Assembly (NCBI GenBank): GCA_033722295.1
Contig: JAWVZH010000132.1
Span: forward strand, 1 to 7,808
Reading direction: 5' to 3'
From: JAWVZH01 sp033722295
GTDB lineage: Bacteria; Bacteroidota; Bacteroidia; Chitinophagales; Saprospiraceae
DNA length: 7,808 nt
Part shown: positions 7,171 to 7,808 of the stretch, piece by piece
Position numbering within the stretch: position 1 is the first letter of the stretch
How the letters are laid out: each line of letters opens with the position of its first letter
Program-made: the position numbers and the translations under genes
The notes under the pieces: generated by a model
The model's database searches: none
Seen by the model: the letters and a program-made list of their open reading frames with translations, nothing else
Told to the model about the DNA's origin: nothing

Positions 7171-7185
7171 ATGAAAGCATCATGA
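7171..7185 (+). other. Four-codon upstream minicistron (M-K-A-S-stop) overlapping the TonB-like start
   Basis: ATG AAA GCA TCA TGA follows an A-rich stretch (TTTTAAAA), the usual context for Bacteroidota starts. Its TGA overlaps the ATG of the TonB-like gene in an ATGA arrangement, which would allow translational coupling by re-initiation. It could equally be a chance ATG; no peptide function is suggested. Confidence 0.25.
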
Positions 7186-7808
7186 AAAACAAAGCAGTCA
7201 GGAATCAGGAGAGAAAAAGAGGTTTGAGAGCGTCATTAGCCGTTCATGCCGGTCTGGTACTATTGGCCCTCTTGCCATTCTTACGCGAAATGCCTGAGCA
7301 TCAGTCCGATGATGATCAATTGGTAGAGATCGAATTCGTGAATGGTGAAGTAAGTAGTAATATGGGAAGTACGGCGCCTGAGGAGGTCCGGCCCATAGAA
7401 AAACCAGCGGAGAAGGAAATCACGGAAAAGAAGGTAATGGAGCTCAAACCTGAGTCTAAAGAGATCTTGACCGATGAGGTTCAAGAGGAAATTCTGGTGG
7501 AGGATAAGATGTCTGATGAAGCCGAAGAAGTTTTGTTCGAAAATGAAGAAGAGCAAAAGATTGAAAATGAGGATATGGTTGAAGAGGTTGTTGAAGAAGA
7601 AGTTCTGTCAGAAGAAGGCAGTACCGAAGATAGTGAAGCAGGTGAAGGCGATGAAGGTCAGGAGATCTCGGGTGAAGAACTTGGCACCATGTATTTTGAT
7701 GGAGAGGGCGTATTCGGTCGTCGTGTCATCTACCGCGATGATGTCAAGAAGATCACGGAAAGAGAAGTTACTGTAGTGGTCAATCTGTGTATCAATAGAA
7801 CAGGGCAG
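7182..7808 (+). CDS. TonB-family energy transducer, N-terminal 209 residues (runs off right edge)
   Basis: The frame is open from ATG 7182 to the last base, so the C-terminus is missing. Residues 1-15 are basic. Residues 16-34 form one hydrophobic segment containing Ser18-x3-His22, the same S-x3-H spacing used by TonB transmembrane helices to couple to ExbB/ExbD. Residues 35 to about 167 form the periplasmic linker. It is dominated by Glu (for example EVVEEEVLSEE at 134-145) with some Lys and few prolines, whereas classic TonB linkers are Pro-Lys/Pro-Glu rich. From about 169 the pattern changes to a Gly/Arg turn (GVFGRR) and then VTVVVNLCINRTGQ (196-209), which resembles the first strand and turn of the TonB C-terminal domain that contacts TonB boxes. 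Its role would be proton-motive-force transduction to TonB-dependent outer-membrane transporters. exbB and exbD are not upstream, where they often lie; they may be elsewhere. The ATG at 7182 is the only start that places the helix at the N-terminus. The family call is good; the exact subfamily is uncertain. Confidence 0.82.
   Translation, partial: MKNKAVRNQERKRGLRASLAVHAGLVLLALLPFLREMPEHQSDDDQLVEIEFVNGEVSSNMGSTAPEEVRPIEKPAEKEITEKKVMELKPESKEILTDEVQEEILVEDKMSDEAEEVLFENEEEQKIENEDMVEEVVEEEVLSEEGSTEDSEAGEGDEGQEISGEELGTMYFDGEGVFGRRVIYRDDVKKITEREVTVVVNLCINRTGQ

Larger units (their letters stand above)
6857..7181. other. Divergent intergenic region between the giant T9SS cargo gene and the TonB-like gene
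   Basis: About 325 bp (259 bp if the giant gene starts at 6922) contain no ORF of convincing size on either strand. The region is AT-rich relative to its flanks. It holds a candidate promoter facing each way, an inverted repeat AACCGC-8 nt-GCGGTT at 7019-7038, a nested inverted repeat between 7105 and 7147, and a four-codon minicistron abutting the TonB-like start. No RNA gene or riboswitch was recognised, and no strong intrinsic terminator is seen. Confidence 0.7.

Noticed and set aside
7281..7556. Minus-strand 91-codon ORF opposite the TonB-like gene
   Set aside because: It is rich in Phe/Leu because it is the complement of Glu/Lys codons (GAA/AAG) in the acidic linker; this is a composition artefact.
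7474..7776. Plus-strand 100-codon Lys/Arg-rich ORF within the TonB-like gene
   Set aside because: It is a frame-shifted reading of the GAA/GAG-rich linker; the frame from 7182 has the membrane helix, S-x3-H motif and TonB-domain start.

Overview
The window looks like chromosomal DNA from a member of the Bacteroidota. The main evidence is a giant secreted protein on the minus strand that ends in a type B type IX secretion (T9SS) sorting domain (CHU_C / gliding-motility-associated C-terminal domain) preceded by SprB-type repeats. This combination is characteristic of that phylum. Gene starts also lack Shine-Dalgarno sequences and sit behind A-rich stretches, which fits. Family-level placement is not possible from the sequence alone; a large environmental lineage such as the Saprospiria is only a guess.

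Layout, left to right. Positions 1-164 hold a 19-bp tandem repeat (eight full copies and a 12-bp partial) that continues past the left edge. Positions 174-683 (minus) encode a 169-residue DinB/YfiT-type four-helix-bundle protein with an intact His triad. Only 26 bp separate it from positions 710-6856 (minus; an upstream in-frame ATG lies at 6922), which encode the giant T9SS cargo of about 2,050 residues. The two genes are probably co-transcribed, with the giant gene first. Positions 6857-7181 form a divergent intergenic region with one candidate promoter in each direction, two inverted repeats and a four-codon minicistron. Positions 7182-7808 (plus) encode the first 209 residues of a TonB-family protein with the S-x3-H membrane motif, an unusually Glu-rich periplasmic linker, and the start of the TonB C-terminal domain. 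It runs off the right edge.

Functionally, both large genes concern the cell envelope. The giant protein should pass the inner membrane by Sec and the outer membrane by T9SS, ending up on the surface or released, probably as an adhesin or structural protein. The TonB-like protein should couple the proton motive force, through ExbB/ExbD partners not seen here, to outer-membrane transporters. Nothing in the sequence ties the two divergent genes into one pathway. The least explained parts are the hairpin-forming 19-bp array and the acidic TonB linker. No RNA genes, CRISPR arrays, insertion sequences or phage genes were seen.
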